Shown here: positions 12,801 through 27,800 of the stretch, one piece after another | Numbering within the stretch: the first letter of the stretch is position 1 | How the letters are laid out: each line of letters begins with the position of its first letter | Source: Sipunculus nudus | Taxonomy: Eukaryota; Annelida; Sipuncula; Golfingiida; Sipunculidae | Length of the DNA: 64,000 nt | NCBI GenBank assembly: GCA_026874595.1 | Contig: CM049310.1 | Location: 39,439,558-39,503,557, forward strand | Direction of reading: 5' to 3' | Position numbers and translations under genes: made by a program | Notes under the pieces: generated by a model | Seen by the model: the letters and a program-made list of their open reading frames with translations, nothing else | Told to the model about the DNA's origin: nothing | The model's database searches: none

Positions 12801-15800
12801 ATGTGCTAACTGTATCTAAGGGCATCTAATATTTCAGTTCAAGACCAAGAACAGCTGGTGATGAAATTTTGGTTACTTGAATGACACAGGGTTTAATTCA
12901 AAGGGATGCCATTCCATTCAAGTCTCAAACTACCACGAGAACTCAAACACCATATAATATTCAGAGGGTCAACTCCTGAAATGTTATTTAGGTTCATTCA
13001 GAAACTTTTAACATGGAACAATCCTGAATATATTTTGTTAGAAATTTCAAAATGTAAGTTTCACAAAATTCAAAAGGAAACCAGGACTGATGAAAATTTT
13101 GTGTGTGTAATATTTGTGTGCTAAAATGAAACAAATGCTGCATCCAGCAGTCTCTTTAATCAGTGGTGCTCTTATCCTCTGTCCAATTACTGTAAAGTTT
13201 ATATTTAACAAGATAAGTAATTAAATCAGTAATTCATTGCAATTTCAGTTTAGATAATTCCTTAAATCTGTGTGTAATCCCAGGACCATGTAATTCACAA
13301 AATATACGCCCATAAAAAGTCAGACATAAGCAATGTTTTTTTTAATTTCCAGTGACAAAAAGGGAATAACAGACGCTTGTTTCCTGTTCAGTTTCAGGTT
13401 TATCCTTACACCTTATGAATCCTCTCTAATTTCATTCTGCCAGCAAATGTCCTTTTACTTAATATCTTGAATATAAAATGCAGCAGGAACATTTTATCAT
13501 TGACTAAGACAGAGACCCCTAGTGGAAAGTCCTCTTTTGTTTGAGTTCTCATGATACAGGAGACACTTTGTAACATGCAACACACAAGCACAGCTGCGTC
13601 ATCCACTATATGGGGGACCAGTAAGTACTTATGACCTTTAAATAGTATGATGTCACACATTCCAGTAATGTTGAAATGTGAGGTCATAAATTAAATAAAA
13701 TACTTATTTTCAGTTTTGAAATAATATTGCTTTTTCTTTACACAAAAGAGTATCTTGTATTTGATGATTTACTATTTTTTTTTGGTGCAATAAAGCCTCG
13801 ATGTTGAACTTATTCAGCTGAAAAGCCTTTTACAATAAGATCTTCAGCTATGAGTAATTTTCTGGACAAGTTTTGTTAAACTGTTACCAAGAAAACTTGC
13901 AATTTCAAACCAAATATGTATGGACCTCACATCTGCCAGTCCCTTTAAAGTGAGACACTGTGTATTTAAGTAGAGTATGATTTATGCAAAGAGACTGTCA
14001 AAACTCTGATCAAGGGTGGATGCATGAAATCACAATGTTTAAATATTCATAAAGCCTTGCAGGTTCTGCTATAGTGGTCACTCATTTCTGGCATTCTGGG
14101 AAGGGACTACCTCTACAGTCATGTGAGACAATATAGCCCGCTGGTGTCCCTCCAAGGTTTCTAAGATTATCACGCGGATGTCTTTCTCAGCTTTCCCTAG
14201 AAAGTTCTGGCACGCTGCCATCAGCATTTCTGGGTTGGAACCCTGGACTTTCACCTGGGAGTATATTTCATAGTAAAATCTTTATATATATATATATGTA
14301 TAAAATGTTGTTATATGTCCAGTAGTCTGATGATCTTTCACAATACATTTGTCAGAAATGTACAGTTGTATAATGTTCCACAAATTAAGGCTCATATTAA
14401 TCCATTTTCAATAGATAAAACTGTACGTGTGTCATGCCAAAGTGCACTTAAATTTTTTTTTTTTTTTCTCATCATTTATAAGAAGATAACATTCTTTAAG
14501 CATTGCTCTTATTGTATTCCTTCCTATAATCCGTTTCATCCCCTCATGTCCACCTGTTTTTTGCTATGAAAATTTTTATTATTTACATTTCAAGGGAAAC
14601 AATTACAGTGTAGAGCAGAGGATTAAAAAACCTAATTTTCAACAAGGTAACTAAATACCTAACTTACGCCTTATTTGAGAAACAGAATTTTCTGAAAATA
14701 TGAGAAATCAGTCTACATTTTACAACATATCAGACCCACTTATGGCGGTCAAGGTCACTGGTCACATGCAAAAACAACCTCAACTGAAAGCTGCTGATTG
14801 GATGATCTCATGTAAACACTCTAAAAAATATAACCAGCTAAAACTAAGATGGCTGCTTATGGAGGGATACACCATATCTGCTAGACTCGGAGACTAAAAT
14901 GTTGTGAAACATGAACGGGGGATTTATTGTAAAATTCTTAACTGCCAAATTAGGTTTTCACTTCCTTATGTTGTTTTCGTGGAAATTATTGAAAAATATA
15001 AACTTATAAGCAAATCATCTACAAAAACCAGGTGGACAGCAGGTGGTGAAATGGACTATAGTATTTATCAGTCTACGCGTACTGCAAATGCTCCCCATGG
15101 AAGTAGTGGTTGAATGAGCTGATAGAATGTAAGAAGAGCCATGAGTAAGGATTGTCTGATACAACAGGATGAATGTAAATATTTCTAGCATATTTGACAA
15201 TTTCCATGATAATTAAATATTTTTTAGCATAACATTTTAGGACTCCAAGATATTTCACATTTTTTGATAGTGTGTATAATATTTTTTATGCATTTACTGT
15301 CTATACTGTCTACTTAAATTACACAAGATTATAATCAATATTTGTGGAAGGTGATACAACTGACAGATACTGGAAAAAAAAAAACACAAAGTACACATAT
15401 ATATCAAGAACGCTGTGCACCATGACTGGCCATAAGGACAAGAAGCCTACCCTACATAAAAACAGAAATACACCAAATAACAACAACATCCAACAACCAT
15501 TGATCTACTCGTGCCAATACCTCTATTGTCATGGCACCCATAATGGCACGCTGGTGCCCCTCCATGGTCTCGTTAACAATGTCATGGACTTCACGTTCTG
15601 ATTTGTCCATGAACATTGTGCAAGCGTTCAGCAACATTTCCTCATTCTGTCCCTGTATCTTAACCTATATGAAAAAAGTACACTTATTATTTCTTTTATT
15701 TTGATGACACAGTAAAATATAGATTAATTTGAGCCCAGCAATGTCACCCAAAATCTCAGTGGACAGTAATTTTGACAATCAGGAGACTCAAAATATTCAA

Positions 15801-18800
15801 AAGAATGGGCTTTCTTTTAATTTTTATCATCAAACATAATTAACAATGATAGGTATGGTCATGCAAACCCATTATTCCAGTCTATTCTCTGCAGCTACAG
15901 GTCCAACCACTGCATATAGATCTGTATCGTGGACTGTCCTTGGAGTACACTCCTGTTGTATTACTAAACCCTGATGGATTCTATCCATGCAAGCTTTACA
16001 AAAAGCATTCTGCTGCCATCTACTGTGCCCACTAATACCTGAATATCACAGGGCATTTGTCAAAAGATAATGGAAAAGGCTCCTTAAATTAATTTTTATT
16101 AACTTGATGTATAACATGTCAGTTAGAACACTAAGTTCAGCTCTATATGAGTGTAAGAGCTCAGTTCATATGGAATTATTTATGGTAATCTCCAACTGGT
16201 TCTGGGCATTTATGATCTTCAGATAGGTCTTGCTTACCTTCAGCTATATCTATTCCCATGATTATTTGCTATAAATAAGTGTTGGTCTGATTCAAAGGTC
16301 CTGTGACACAATCTAAATGGGCAATGCTATCAGTAATCAACAAAAGTCAGTCATTAACAAAAGCATGACTGAGCTTTTCCATTGAAAGGAGAGTGTAAGG
16401 GTAAAATAATTATACCACCCTTATTCCTTCCTTTGGGTTCTAAAGTTATCGTTTTTCAGTAGTAAAATAGAAATTGCCCTAAAAGGAATGCAAACATATG
16501 ATTATTCATGTCATACATAACATTATCACATCCTGTCTGGCAGATTAAGGCCATATAATAGTCCTCTGTGGAATTAACTGAAAGAAAACAAATACAAGGT
16601 GTGTCAATGTAAAACAAGTAGTCTCTGCAGAAATCTATTAAACAAATATAATATTTGAATAATTAATTCATATAACAGTCATTTTTTTTTTCCGAAAAAA
16701 ATTTTATCAATCAACAAAATGCAAGAAAACTTGTCTGAGGGAAAGACATTTTATTGTAAAGTAAGAAATAAAACTATATAACACATTTCTATAGCAGCTG
16801 TACAGTAGATTCAATTTCATCAATAGTTTTCTAAATGCAGTGACATTTCAATTATAGCTGCAAACTATGAATTGTATTTTTCATGCTAACAGCAAATTAA
16901 ATTAAAAATTATTAATATTTTGCAGTATAAGAAGAAATGTTTTGAATTAATTTAAAAAGTTATACATTATTTTAATTACATAAATTATATTGTTACCATA
17001 TTATTATTTGAATACTTCTTACCTGTGCAATACCTGTAACAGATATGGCTACACCCAGCTTTGTGTATACTTGTGGACTTTCTATTGTCAATGTCATTGT
17101 GTTCAGGGAAATTCTACAAAATAAATAAAAAAATAAACAATAAATAATTTTATATACTGACATTATATTAAATGTAATGTTATTTATATGAGCACAGCTA
17201 ATTATGCATCTGTCCCATTCAGGGTAAAATGTAGCAACTGTCTTGCTATAAATAAATTTGAAATTGAGAACAGCATGACATTAAACTCCAAATGTTCAGT
17301 TGTTTATTATAATAACTGCATATGAAGCACATAAATTGAAGTGTTGTTCTGATTAATCAATTACATCCATAATTAGTCATTTTCTCTCATATTAAATTAA
17401 ACTGGTTAAAATTTTGTAAAATCTGTTACATACAATTATGTATGCATTATGTATGCACAGGAACAGAAGTCATATTATCTAGAAAAAAAATAAATAGCAA
17501 ACAAATACAGCAAACCTAATACATCACCTAACGGCCACTTCGATATAGTGACCCCCTGAAAATCATGACAACTTGTTCATGGTCCCAATTCTAATATGTT
17601 CTTTGTAAAACACCTTACTTAGATGACCACCTCGAAAATGCAACCATTTTATTGAGGTCCCGTTGGTGGTCTTAAATTCGAAATTTTACTGTATTAACAC
17701 TGAACTTTGTGCCAAGGACAAGTGTCCACACCGTGTCCATTAGGTATAACCTTGTCCTTTCAGCAGGACCATAAATATGCATTGTGTTACACCATGCATA
17801 ATTTCTGTGATACCATGATTTAATGAGTCTTTACATTAATACAGACTCATTATATTAGCATATTTTACAGAAATACTAAGAATAATTTATTAATAATCAA
17901 TTACCAGTCGTCGTTATTTTTCTTTCAATCTCCAAATCTGATTCTACCACCAATTCCTACCACTAATAAATTAAGGTTATGTTGAATGATATGAGCTAGG
18001 TCCTGGCTAAAATGACTGGTCTGGCTCAATCAACTGAAATTAGGATCAGTGATGTCATAGTTAGGAAAGGCATTTATAATTTAATTTTGCTGTATGCCAT
18101 GATGTAGTTTATAAGTTACATAAAGGTGCTGATTTTACACAACTGAACCAAGAGTCAAATTTTTTTCTTCTTTCTGATCTGTTTAATTTCTTCCTGATTA
18201 TGATGAACTCCGTTTTTTTCCCCAAATATGTTTTTGTGCACATAATTGTAAGCAGTATTAACATATATGTGAACCATCAAACTGATAAATAAAACTGTAA
18301 CTTTATCATGCAGACTACCAAAAAAGACTGCTTTTACTAAGCCTGAATTGTCCTCTTATAGAGAAAATGCTGACTATTGGCACTAACATTTTAATTTTAC
18401 CATAAAACAGAAAAACAATCTATCAATACATTTCAAACAAAAAACAGGTTACCTTTGAATCTTTTGGAATCCCGGCCACACGAACACTCGACCACCAGGG
18501 ACCAAGAGGGGGCGTCTCAGGCAGCATCCTGAAAGCAGGTGGACATTTTTAACAAGAGTAGTGTGATGTATTAATATAAAGAAGGATGCCTCTAACAAGA
18601 CCTCATATAATTACCAAAGGCTCTGATGAGAATCAATTCAATCATCAATGGCACTAATTGATATGAAAAATAAATACACACTCACATATTGGTACAAAAG
18701 ATAGATCAAGGTTTTAGATTACTTTAATTTTGTGGAGTCTTATCTACTTGTTATAAATTCTATCTGAGTAATTAAGTATATGTTAAACTTTTGTGCAAGT

Positions 18801-21800
18801 GGTCTTCTTGTTAAAACCATTTTAATTGACTCTGTTCAGCCAATCAGTAATCAAAGGTCATTCCCTCTGTATGTATCTGACCATTCTTCCACTGAAAGCA
18901 AAGGGGGCACAATTTGTGTCAAAATTTCCATCTTCCTCCAAAGCAACAGAATTTCTATACTTCTAGCTCACATTCTTTATTATTTTAACCTTTTTTTTTA
19001 TTCTAATTGGACCTGATAAATTCACTTTGTATTTTAAGTATGTATGTTTAGTTATCATAATGCTCTGCTTATTTAATACAACTTCCAGGGCAATGCATAC
19101 ATTTGAAGCATTTAGTAAAATAACATTAAATAGTCAAAATTTTTATCCATAAACAAATACTAGATAGCTGAGTGTGAACTGAACACTTCAACCCAAGCAA
19201 CATACTAAGAGGACTTTGTGACTTTTAAAGTATTGTCTCTAAGCAGGAATACTATGGAAGTCATCAACAGAATTTCATTCAGTGGAATTGAAATAAAAGA
19301 ACTTGGATATTACTATAAAAGTTTTGGATTAATCTTTATGCAGATCCATGTGCATTTTGTATCACAGATAACCTTCACTCTTCATTTAATACAGCTGATT
19401 CAGAACTAAACAGTAACAGAAGGACATTGATAAGGCAAGTCAAGCAAGTCCATGCTCAGACAGCAGACCAGGGCGTAAAATTAACTTTCTTATCCACCTG
19501 AAATGGGGTCCGGCACCCCAAAAAATTAGCCAAACCCCACAGGATTCCACCTGACCACCCATGGTTGTTTTCCAAGTTGCTTAATTATCTACTTTTCTCA
19601 GGCAGAAAACAAATTAATTGGCCCAAAGTGTGCTACCAGTCTATGACACTGTATGCAAAAGACTGTTCGTCATCTTAGGTTCCCAGTGTTATTTCCATAT
19701 ATGGAAATATTCTATTTGCGGAGCATGCAGTCTAATAGGAGGCGTATTCACGTCATACAGGTAATATTACAACTGTCAACAGACCTCTTGCAGGAAACAT
19801 TCACTTGTCTTTTCATCAGAGTAACATGAATGGTAAAACTAGATGTGTTGGAACGACACGAATGCCCCCGCCTGGGGCAAATTAGAAACATTTGTTAAAT
19901 TTTGAAAAAAAATTTTAAGTTCAGGAGGTGTCATATGGTCAAAAGTAGGTCAACAAGGGCAAAATGCAAACTCGATCTGTTACGGGTCATTATCAAGCAA
20001 CACACCAAAAATCAGGCCAGTATCTGCAGGCACTGTGAAAAAAGTCCATACATAAAAATTTCTGTTTTTCATGAAATTTTCTATGTTTAGGAGCCGTAAA
20101 ACAATCAAAAGTAGGTCAACCCGGATGAAACACCAACTCGATCTGTAACTGTCATTATCTGCCCACACATAAAAAATCAGGGTGGTATCTGCAGGAATTG
20201 AGGAAAAAAAGTCGGTACATATGCATTTGTTATGAAAATTTCTATTTTTCATGAAACTTTCTATGTTCAGGAGCAGTCAAATGGTCAAAAGTAGGTCAAC
20301 TGAGACAAAACAAGAACTTGATCTGTAACTGGTCATTATCTGCCTACACACCTAAAATTAGGCCCGTATCTGCAGGCATTGTGAAAAAAAGTCCGTACAT
20401 GTGCACTTTTTTATTAAATTTTCTATGTTAGAGCACCGTCAAACCGTCAAAAGTAGGTCAACTGGAACAAAACATGAACTCGATCTGTAACTGGTCATTG
20501 TATGCTCACACACCAAAAATCAGGCCAATATCTGCAGGCATTGCCAAAAAAGTCCGTACATGTGTATTTGTCATGAAAATTTATATTTTTCATGAAATTT
20601 TCTAAGTTAAGGAGCCGTAAAACGGTCAAAAGTAGGTCAACTGGGACGAAACGCAAACTCGATCTGTAACTGGTCATTATCTGCCAACACACCAAATATC
20701 AGGCCAATATCTGCAGGTATTGCAAAAAAAAGTCAGTACATGTGTATTTGTCATGAAAATTTAAATTTTTCATGAAATTTTTTATGTTAAGGAGCCGTAA
20801 AACGGTCAAAAGTAGGTCAACTGGGACGAAACGTGAACTCAATCTGTAACTGGTCAATATCTGCCAACACACCAAAAATCTGGCCAATATCTGCAGGCAT
20901 TGCCAAAAAAAGTCATGAAACATGTGTATTTGTCATGAAAATTTATATTTTTCATGAAATCTTGTAAGTTAAGGAGCCGTAAAATGTACAAAAGTAGGTC
21001 AACTGGGACGAAACGCGAACTCTATCTGTAACTGGTCATTATCTGCCCACACACCAAAAATCAGGCCAATATCTGCAGGCATTGCCAAAAAAAGTCTGTA
21101 CATGTGTATTTGTCATGAAAATTTATATTTTTCAATTTTCTAAGTTAAGGAGCCGTAAAACGGTCAGAAGTAGGTCAACTGGGACGAAACACAAACTCGA
21201 TCTGTAACTGGTCATTATCTGCCCACACACCAAAAATCAGGCCAATATCTGCAGGCATGGCGAAAAAAAGTCTGTACAACTGTTTTATTTCGGAATGATG
21301 GAATGACTGGATGACGGAAGGACGGACATGGGTAAAACTATATGCCCCGGCCACTTTGTGGCGGGGGCAAAAAAAAAATAAGCCGGAAAAGGGGTCCGGT
21401 GCCTGAACCACTTTTACCGGACCCCTCAGAAAACTACCTGCCATTTCCTGGGGTCAGGCATTAATGCAGACCCAGTGGGGCAGTGGCTATATTTCTACAA
21501 TAAAGCTGGTATAATATTAACCCGTTCCATTTAAGGAGTAACTCCGAGTCTGATTGTGTTGTCTGATGATTATTCTGTTTAATAGTCTTGAGTAGTAGGG
21601 CCAGGTATTGAAAGGCAACTTGTGAGATGAATCCATCATCCATTCATGGCATGGCAAAATGCAAATCTGTTTGCAAACCTTGTGCCTCACATAATTACAT
21701 TATGACATAGCAAGAATTAACCAAATAACCCAACTGCATGTTGATAAATTTGTATAGTTACTATTTTGTTTTAAATAAGGTTCAGCATGTGCATCAATGT

Positions 21801-24800
21801 AAAACATGCTATAAACAATGCACTTTGGGACCCCTGGCTTTTACTCAGTACCATTGAGGACACAGGAAATAACTGGATACAAAAGACCAGATGAAGTTCA
21901 GTCTATAATGGGATTGTTTAATCATTCTCTGCTATTTCTATATGTCTGTTAACTTCATTAGGTTTCTCATAAGATTTGTGAACAGGCAATACTGCAGCAG
22001 GCAAATATTTGTGCTTGAATTTTTGCGTAGATCAATGACACTATCAAGCATTAGGATGTTTTTTACAGCTCTACTAGTTAGGTATATGTGCACTGAAGCT
22101 ACACAAATCAGATTACACTGCAGGTTGTACTATAGGCCATAAATAATCAATAGACTGACTCATACATTCCACTCTCTGAATTTAATCTGTAAAATGACAA
22201 AAATATTCCACAGTTTTTTCCCTATCTTTACAGCTTATACATATCTACATGTGGTGGTAAATCATCTGCCCTTTGACCTGTCTTGCTGGTTCATTTGTGA
22301 CCAACATTTCAACAGCCTCTTGATCTATATATAATTCTCTTCATCTCACCACTATGGTTATTTTAATAGGGTGGGTCTGTCAGTCTGTCACCTCAACAAA
22401 ATGGATGTAACTTGCCCCCATACAAGCAGGGTTATGCTTTAATCATGTTTGTATATATATTAATGGATTTGTGTTTAGATTAATATGAATCTTGGTGACA
22501 AGAAAATAAGTTTTTATTTCTGGTAACTCAAGATAGAGATGATAATTCCAAGATTATTCTAAGGCCTGCCAACACAAAAATATCATAAGGCTAAGCTGAA
22601 AAAAATTGGAGAATATTTTTTTTTTTAATTCTTAAAGGGGCCCAATCACCTATTTGACCATTATAAACTAAAGGTAATCCCTTGAAGCTTTCATAAAAAT
22701 AGGCCAGACAACCTAGATATCACTGCACATAGGCAGCTTGTTTTGTTTATATCAACGTGTTCATAATATGTGGGGGCCCACCAAAATAATCGAAACAAAT
22801 CCAACAAAGGCATCTAGCATCAAGTTAGATAAGCCAGAGCTTTGCAAATGGCATTTTGCAACAAGTGACCTTTCTACCTCTGCATATATGCAGCCTATTA
22901 CCTTAGGTTACATGTTTTTCCCCTTTGTCAACATTGCTGTGTTTACAAACATGCTGTATATAAACAAGTTCACATGTCCTTCATGAAGGCCTTATAAGAA
23001 CTTTTCACAACCAAAATCACACTCAGATCATTATTATATACACAGAAAAAGCCAGAAATCACATAATTTCTTTTTCAAATTGTAGGTGATTCGGCATCTC
23101 TAAATAAAACTAACATCCTTCAGAGCTAATATCCTAAGGAGGACATGTAATTTAAAGCACCAAAGAGGCCATAGACGTTAGTATATTATTTTCCTAATAA
23201 ACTTAATACATAAATTGTAACATTTATTTGAACAACCAACAGCTAAATATTCAACCCTATTGTCTATAAGCATTAAGATATTAAACAGTAACTAGCAAAT
23301 ACCCGTGCTACGCACGCTTTGGGATGACACGACAATCCGTACGGGTGGTATAGAAAATCCACAGAAAATTGGGATACGGAAAATCACAAAAATTGCGTTA
23401 CGATATTAATACATAGATCCATTATAAGTATTGTGTTGTGGATTAATATCTTTCGGAACAGCGTTTGGAACATGTTTCGGAACAGTGTACGGTCCCCCGA
23501 ACCCAGTGCTTAACATGTGTTCGGGGTCTTTGACAAATAGTTACCTACACATGTACCCTGTGACATGAGAAACTGATCAACAGGATTACATATAAATACG
23601 AAAGAAACCGTTCACGGAATAGACCTAAGAAGAAAATGCAAAAATACCAGTTTTAGTTGTGAAAATAGTAACAATGATGGCCATGACTTATACGCAATAA
23701 GCATATATACTGAATTAAAGAATTAAAAGTCTTTAAAACAAAAAATATTACATAAACATTATTGAAAATAAGATGGCACATGAATGTAAAAGAAACAAAT
23801 ACCAGTACAAACATATTAAATATACATTTTTACAGGAGTTACATATTTGTAACTGCAGTAATGAGAAAAAATTCTCAATTTGCAAAACATTTAAAGTCTA
23901 TATTATGTGTTTACAACTTTGGTGGTGCCACTCAAACGTGTACACATCACACTGAACCAACCATGATGTGAATTTGGTTAACATTTACTTTACATCTGTT
24001 ACATATTAGGCCTGCATGTTTTGGTGAATATTTGTCAAGGACATAAATCACATGCAAGGCCCTGGACTTCGTGCGACCAAGTGCGACTGTATATGACCAA
24101 AAAAAATAATAAAAGGTATGGTTCTCAGGCACCGCCCTCGTCAATTGTACTCCCCCTCCCGCATAAAAAAAAATTCATTTTGATTTTCTTCTTTCAAGAA
24201 GATAAAATGATACAATTTTGATCAGATTTCCTTTGTTATGTGCTTTTTACGTGTTTAACAAAACAATTCTGTTATTTTCATGCTTTCCCTGATCATGTGA
24301 AATTTTTATCGAAACGAACAAAACAAAGGTAAAATATCCCCCGGCCTCACAGGTTTCTGATATAAAGTGTCTGAGAACCATACCTTTTTTCGGCCTAAAA
24401 TCACAATTTCCTGCGACCCGGTAGATGTGCACTCAAGCATATCAGGCCACGAAGAGGGCTCCTGCAAAACAATTCTTTCAAAGATTCCCCTTTTGAGAAG
24501 GGATCGTCGATGGGGATTATTTTGGGCCGGTCACTGTGAAATGTAAGAAAACCCCAGATAGGGCCCCCGGAGTAAAACTCTGTCCCACCATCACATACTC
24601 TATGGCCACTGTGTTACCGGGCCCGAAGACACAAAGAAAGGAGGCGCCCGCAGGGGAGCAAATATTAAAATAATTAATTATGCACGTAAAACGCAAATAT
24701 TGCAGATAAAAGTGGGTGGAATCTCTTCGGACAAACCCGGAGCATATGTATGTCAAAAATCACGGCAATCCGTACTGTGGTATCAGAGGAGATACGGAAA

Positions 24801-27800
24801 ATTACAAAAATCTCCTTATGCTATTAATATATAGATAATAACAATAATATCAAATAATTAACCAGACTTCTGCAACTGTCATGGGTCAGTCAGGAATCTA
24901 CACCTATTCCAGCATCCCCCCCCCCCCCCCCTCTCCTTGCACCTCCCTTCCCCCCATCCATCCCTATCACTAAATATCCTACTGATGTTTATTGGCCTCT
25001 AATAATTTAGGAAAAACTAAACTTTGTTAAAACAAATGAACTTGGCTGTTGTTTCTTGTTTTTTATAGATGAGCTGTTAATGCTGACATCACGTTTTGGT
25101 AACTTGCATATTATTCCAAAAAATATAAAAGGTAATCACTACCAAACTTGCTACTGCACTTCTATGTTGTAAGGGTATATGACTGTAAAGGTTTCAACTT
25201 TTCATGTCATATGGGTTATCCGGAACGGATCCTAACTTAAAATTGCTAAGTCATCTATATCATATGGTTTCGCATAAGCGAATTTGATGTGGAACCCCCA
25301 GTAATGTTGGGCACCAGATATTATAGGCAAATTTTTATCTTAATATGTCTGTACCCCCTATAGTTTAGATGAAAATTGGCACTGATATCTGAAAAAAATT
25401 GCACTTTTTTACCCCTGTGACCTTGAAAAATAGGTCAAAGGTCATTGAAACTTGGTCAAATTAATTGGACTACGGTGGGGTACATGCTCAGGCAATGACT
25501 GGTTCTCCTGGGGACAAATATAACATTAATTAATAATGTAATTAACTACTGCAGACAGGGCTGATGCACCAGATACCTGTGTGCCATTAGCACTGATCAA
25601 TGCTTTGGTTAAATAATATAAAAATCCAGCCTGTCATTATTGCTGTTAAAATGGTTCATTCAAACAACCCCAACTCCTTGGTCCCCTTTATTGACATTTG
25701 CCTGCAATTATCTGCAATGCATCACATGAGATCACAAGCCATCTATAGAATCCACACTGTTAGCATATACTGCATCCATTTGACAATTTTCCCATAAAAT
25801 ATGGAAAGTCAAAAACTAGGAAAGTAAACATTATTTTTAAGTGCACCAACCAAACAAAATAAGACCTTGGAATGCTGCAGTTGGCTTTTTGTTCACAGAG
25901 GCTTCAAATCAGAGATATTTGCTATATATAAAAGGAAATCAATATGAAAATAATATCTTCATGAATAAGATATAGGTGAACATTCAAATTACATTTATGT
26001 TGTAGCATCCATTCATATATATTAAGGAATGCATTAATTTTATGTCAATGACGATTAAAATCTCTCTCACTCTTTCTCTCTCTCTCTCTCTTTCTCTCTC
26101 ATGCCTGACACATAATCAATATTAACAACTATTCCCAGGATATTTGGTGACTTTCATTTAGTATTCATGCAATTTAAAATTACCTTGTAATCAATCAGCA
26201 GTCATTCACAAGATCAATATTCCTGTGAAATTTTGTGCACATAGCTTCAGCCATTCTTGAGATATTTGTCAGACAATACATTATTCGTGCAATCACATCA
26301 AACTGCAAAAAAATTTGAAGATCAACTTGTCAAGATGCCATTTGAAGAATAATTGGACTCAACTCATACTCATTTTATTCCTCTTCCCCTGAGGAATTGT
26401 TGACTTAAGATAATAAGAAAACTAAATTGTTATTCAAACTATGTATGCTAGATCCTGTTTCTTGAGATTCCATAAAGGTAAGTAAAATTCTCAATTCAGG
26501 GACTTACATCTTCAGAAAAGAGGAAAAGAACATTTCAGCTTGCAGGAAGTAGGTCAACAAAGGTGGTGCCATAGAAGGTACAACGAGTTTAATCATGTAA
26601 TGATCAATATGTCTACAAAATATTATGATGATAGCTGCAGCAGCTGTTTTGATATTTGGTAAGAGTTGGTGGATGTCAGACAGTGGCAGATTGATGCTGC
26701 ATCCTAACATTCATTAAAGGAGTGAACTAAAATGTACACACAATATTACGCTCCTGAGGCAGCAGAAATCTTGCGCTTCTAAAGAAGAACTGATTTTCAC
26801 GCTGCCAGCTTTGACCGTTTATGATATATTTACACACCAGATGGCGGTTTGTTGTCCGCTGAAAAAAAACGTGCGTATGATGTGACAAGCAGCCAACCAG
26901 ATGCCAATTAACAAACACTCGATAGGCATCATGGCTCTGCCCTTAGCTGCACTTCAAGCGCCACTTGATGAGAGTTTACAGTCGAATTTTAATTGCTCAC
27001 TCTGTATTCTCGCATCATTGACCGCTTCGATTATGACATTATGACTGTGTTAGCGTAGCCATGTATCTGTTGTCTCTAGAACTGAAACCAGCCAGCGAGG
27101 TGTGCACGCAGCCTTTGTTGTTACTTTATTTGAATTACAACTCACCAGCCGGGCATCCTATGTGCCCAAGGCCCTAAGCAAACCATGTCTGGGGCAATTC
27201 TCCCTGAGCCTGTGGCCTGTTCAGAGGGTTACCGGGGTGATAAGCTGTCATTCAAAACGAAATGAACATGATTGGCTCCGTGTATTCCTCACTTGGCTGT
27301 GTCTTCCAGCACAAGGTCTCATCTGATTGAACAAATATACAGTGCTCCCCTCTGGTGTAGCAATTCAGGATATGGGGTCATAACAAACAGTGCTTACGAT
27401 ATAGGGAGTAGGCCTATAGTTAAAGCGCTGTGTAAAGAGCGTAACACAATATGAGTGTCTATACTACTCAGTGCTTTTCAGTCATTCACTCATGAATTCT
27501 CTAATTTCCTGTCATGGGTTAAGTTATGAGTATTATGCTCTCAGGAGTTCATGTCTGAATATTCCCTTAAATTTATGATACATACCAGTCTGATTAACAT
27601 GTATTAACTTGGAAGATAGTAATGATATAGTGCACTGAGAAATTCACTGGTTATTTGATGTTGAGCAGGTGGCTGATGTTACTTAATGGCAGTCTACTGA
27701 TACTGAACATCATGTTGTTAAACTATGGATACTGAGATCATGATATATTTATTTTTATCATATCAGATTAAGTAATTTTGTCACAAATTCAGCCTCTCCC

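Noticed and set aside
19980-21444. Series of similar minus-strand open frames ([14 protein letters not shown] type peptides) that look like a small protein family
   Set aside because: They arise from the 180-bp tandem units read in the same frame; they break at unit variants and lack start or splice context.
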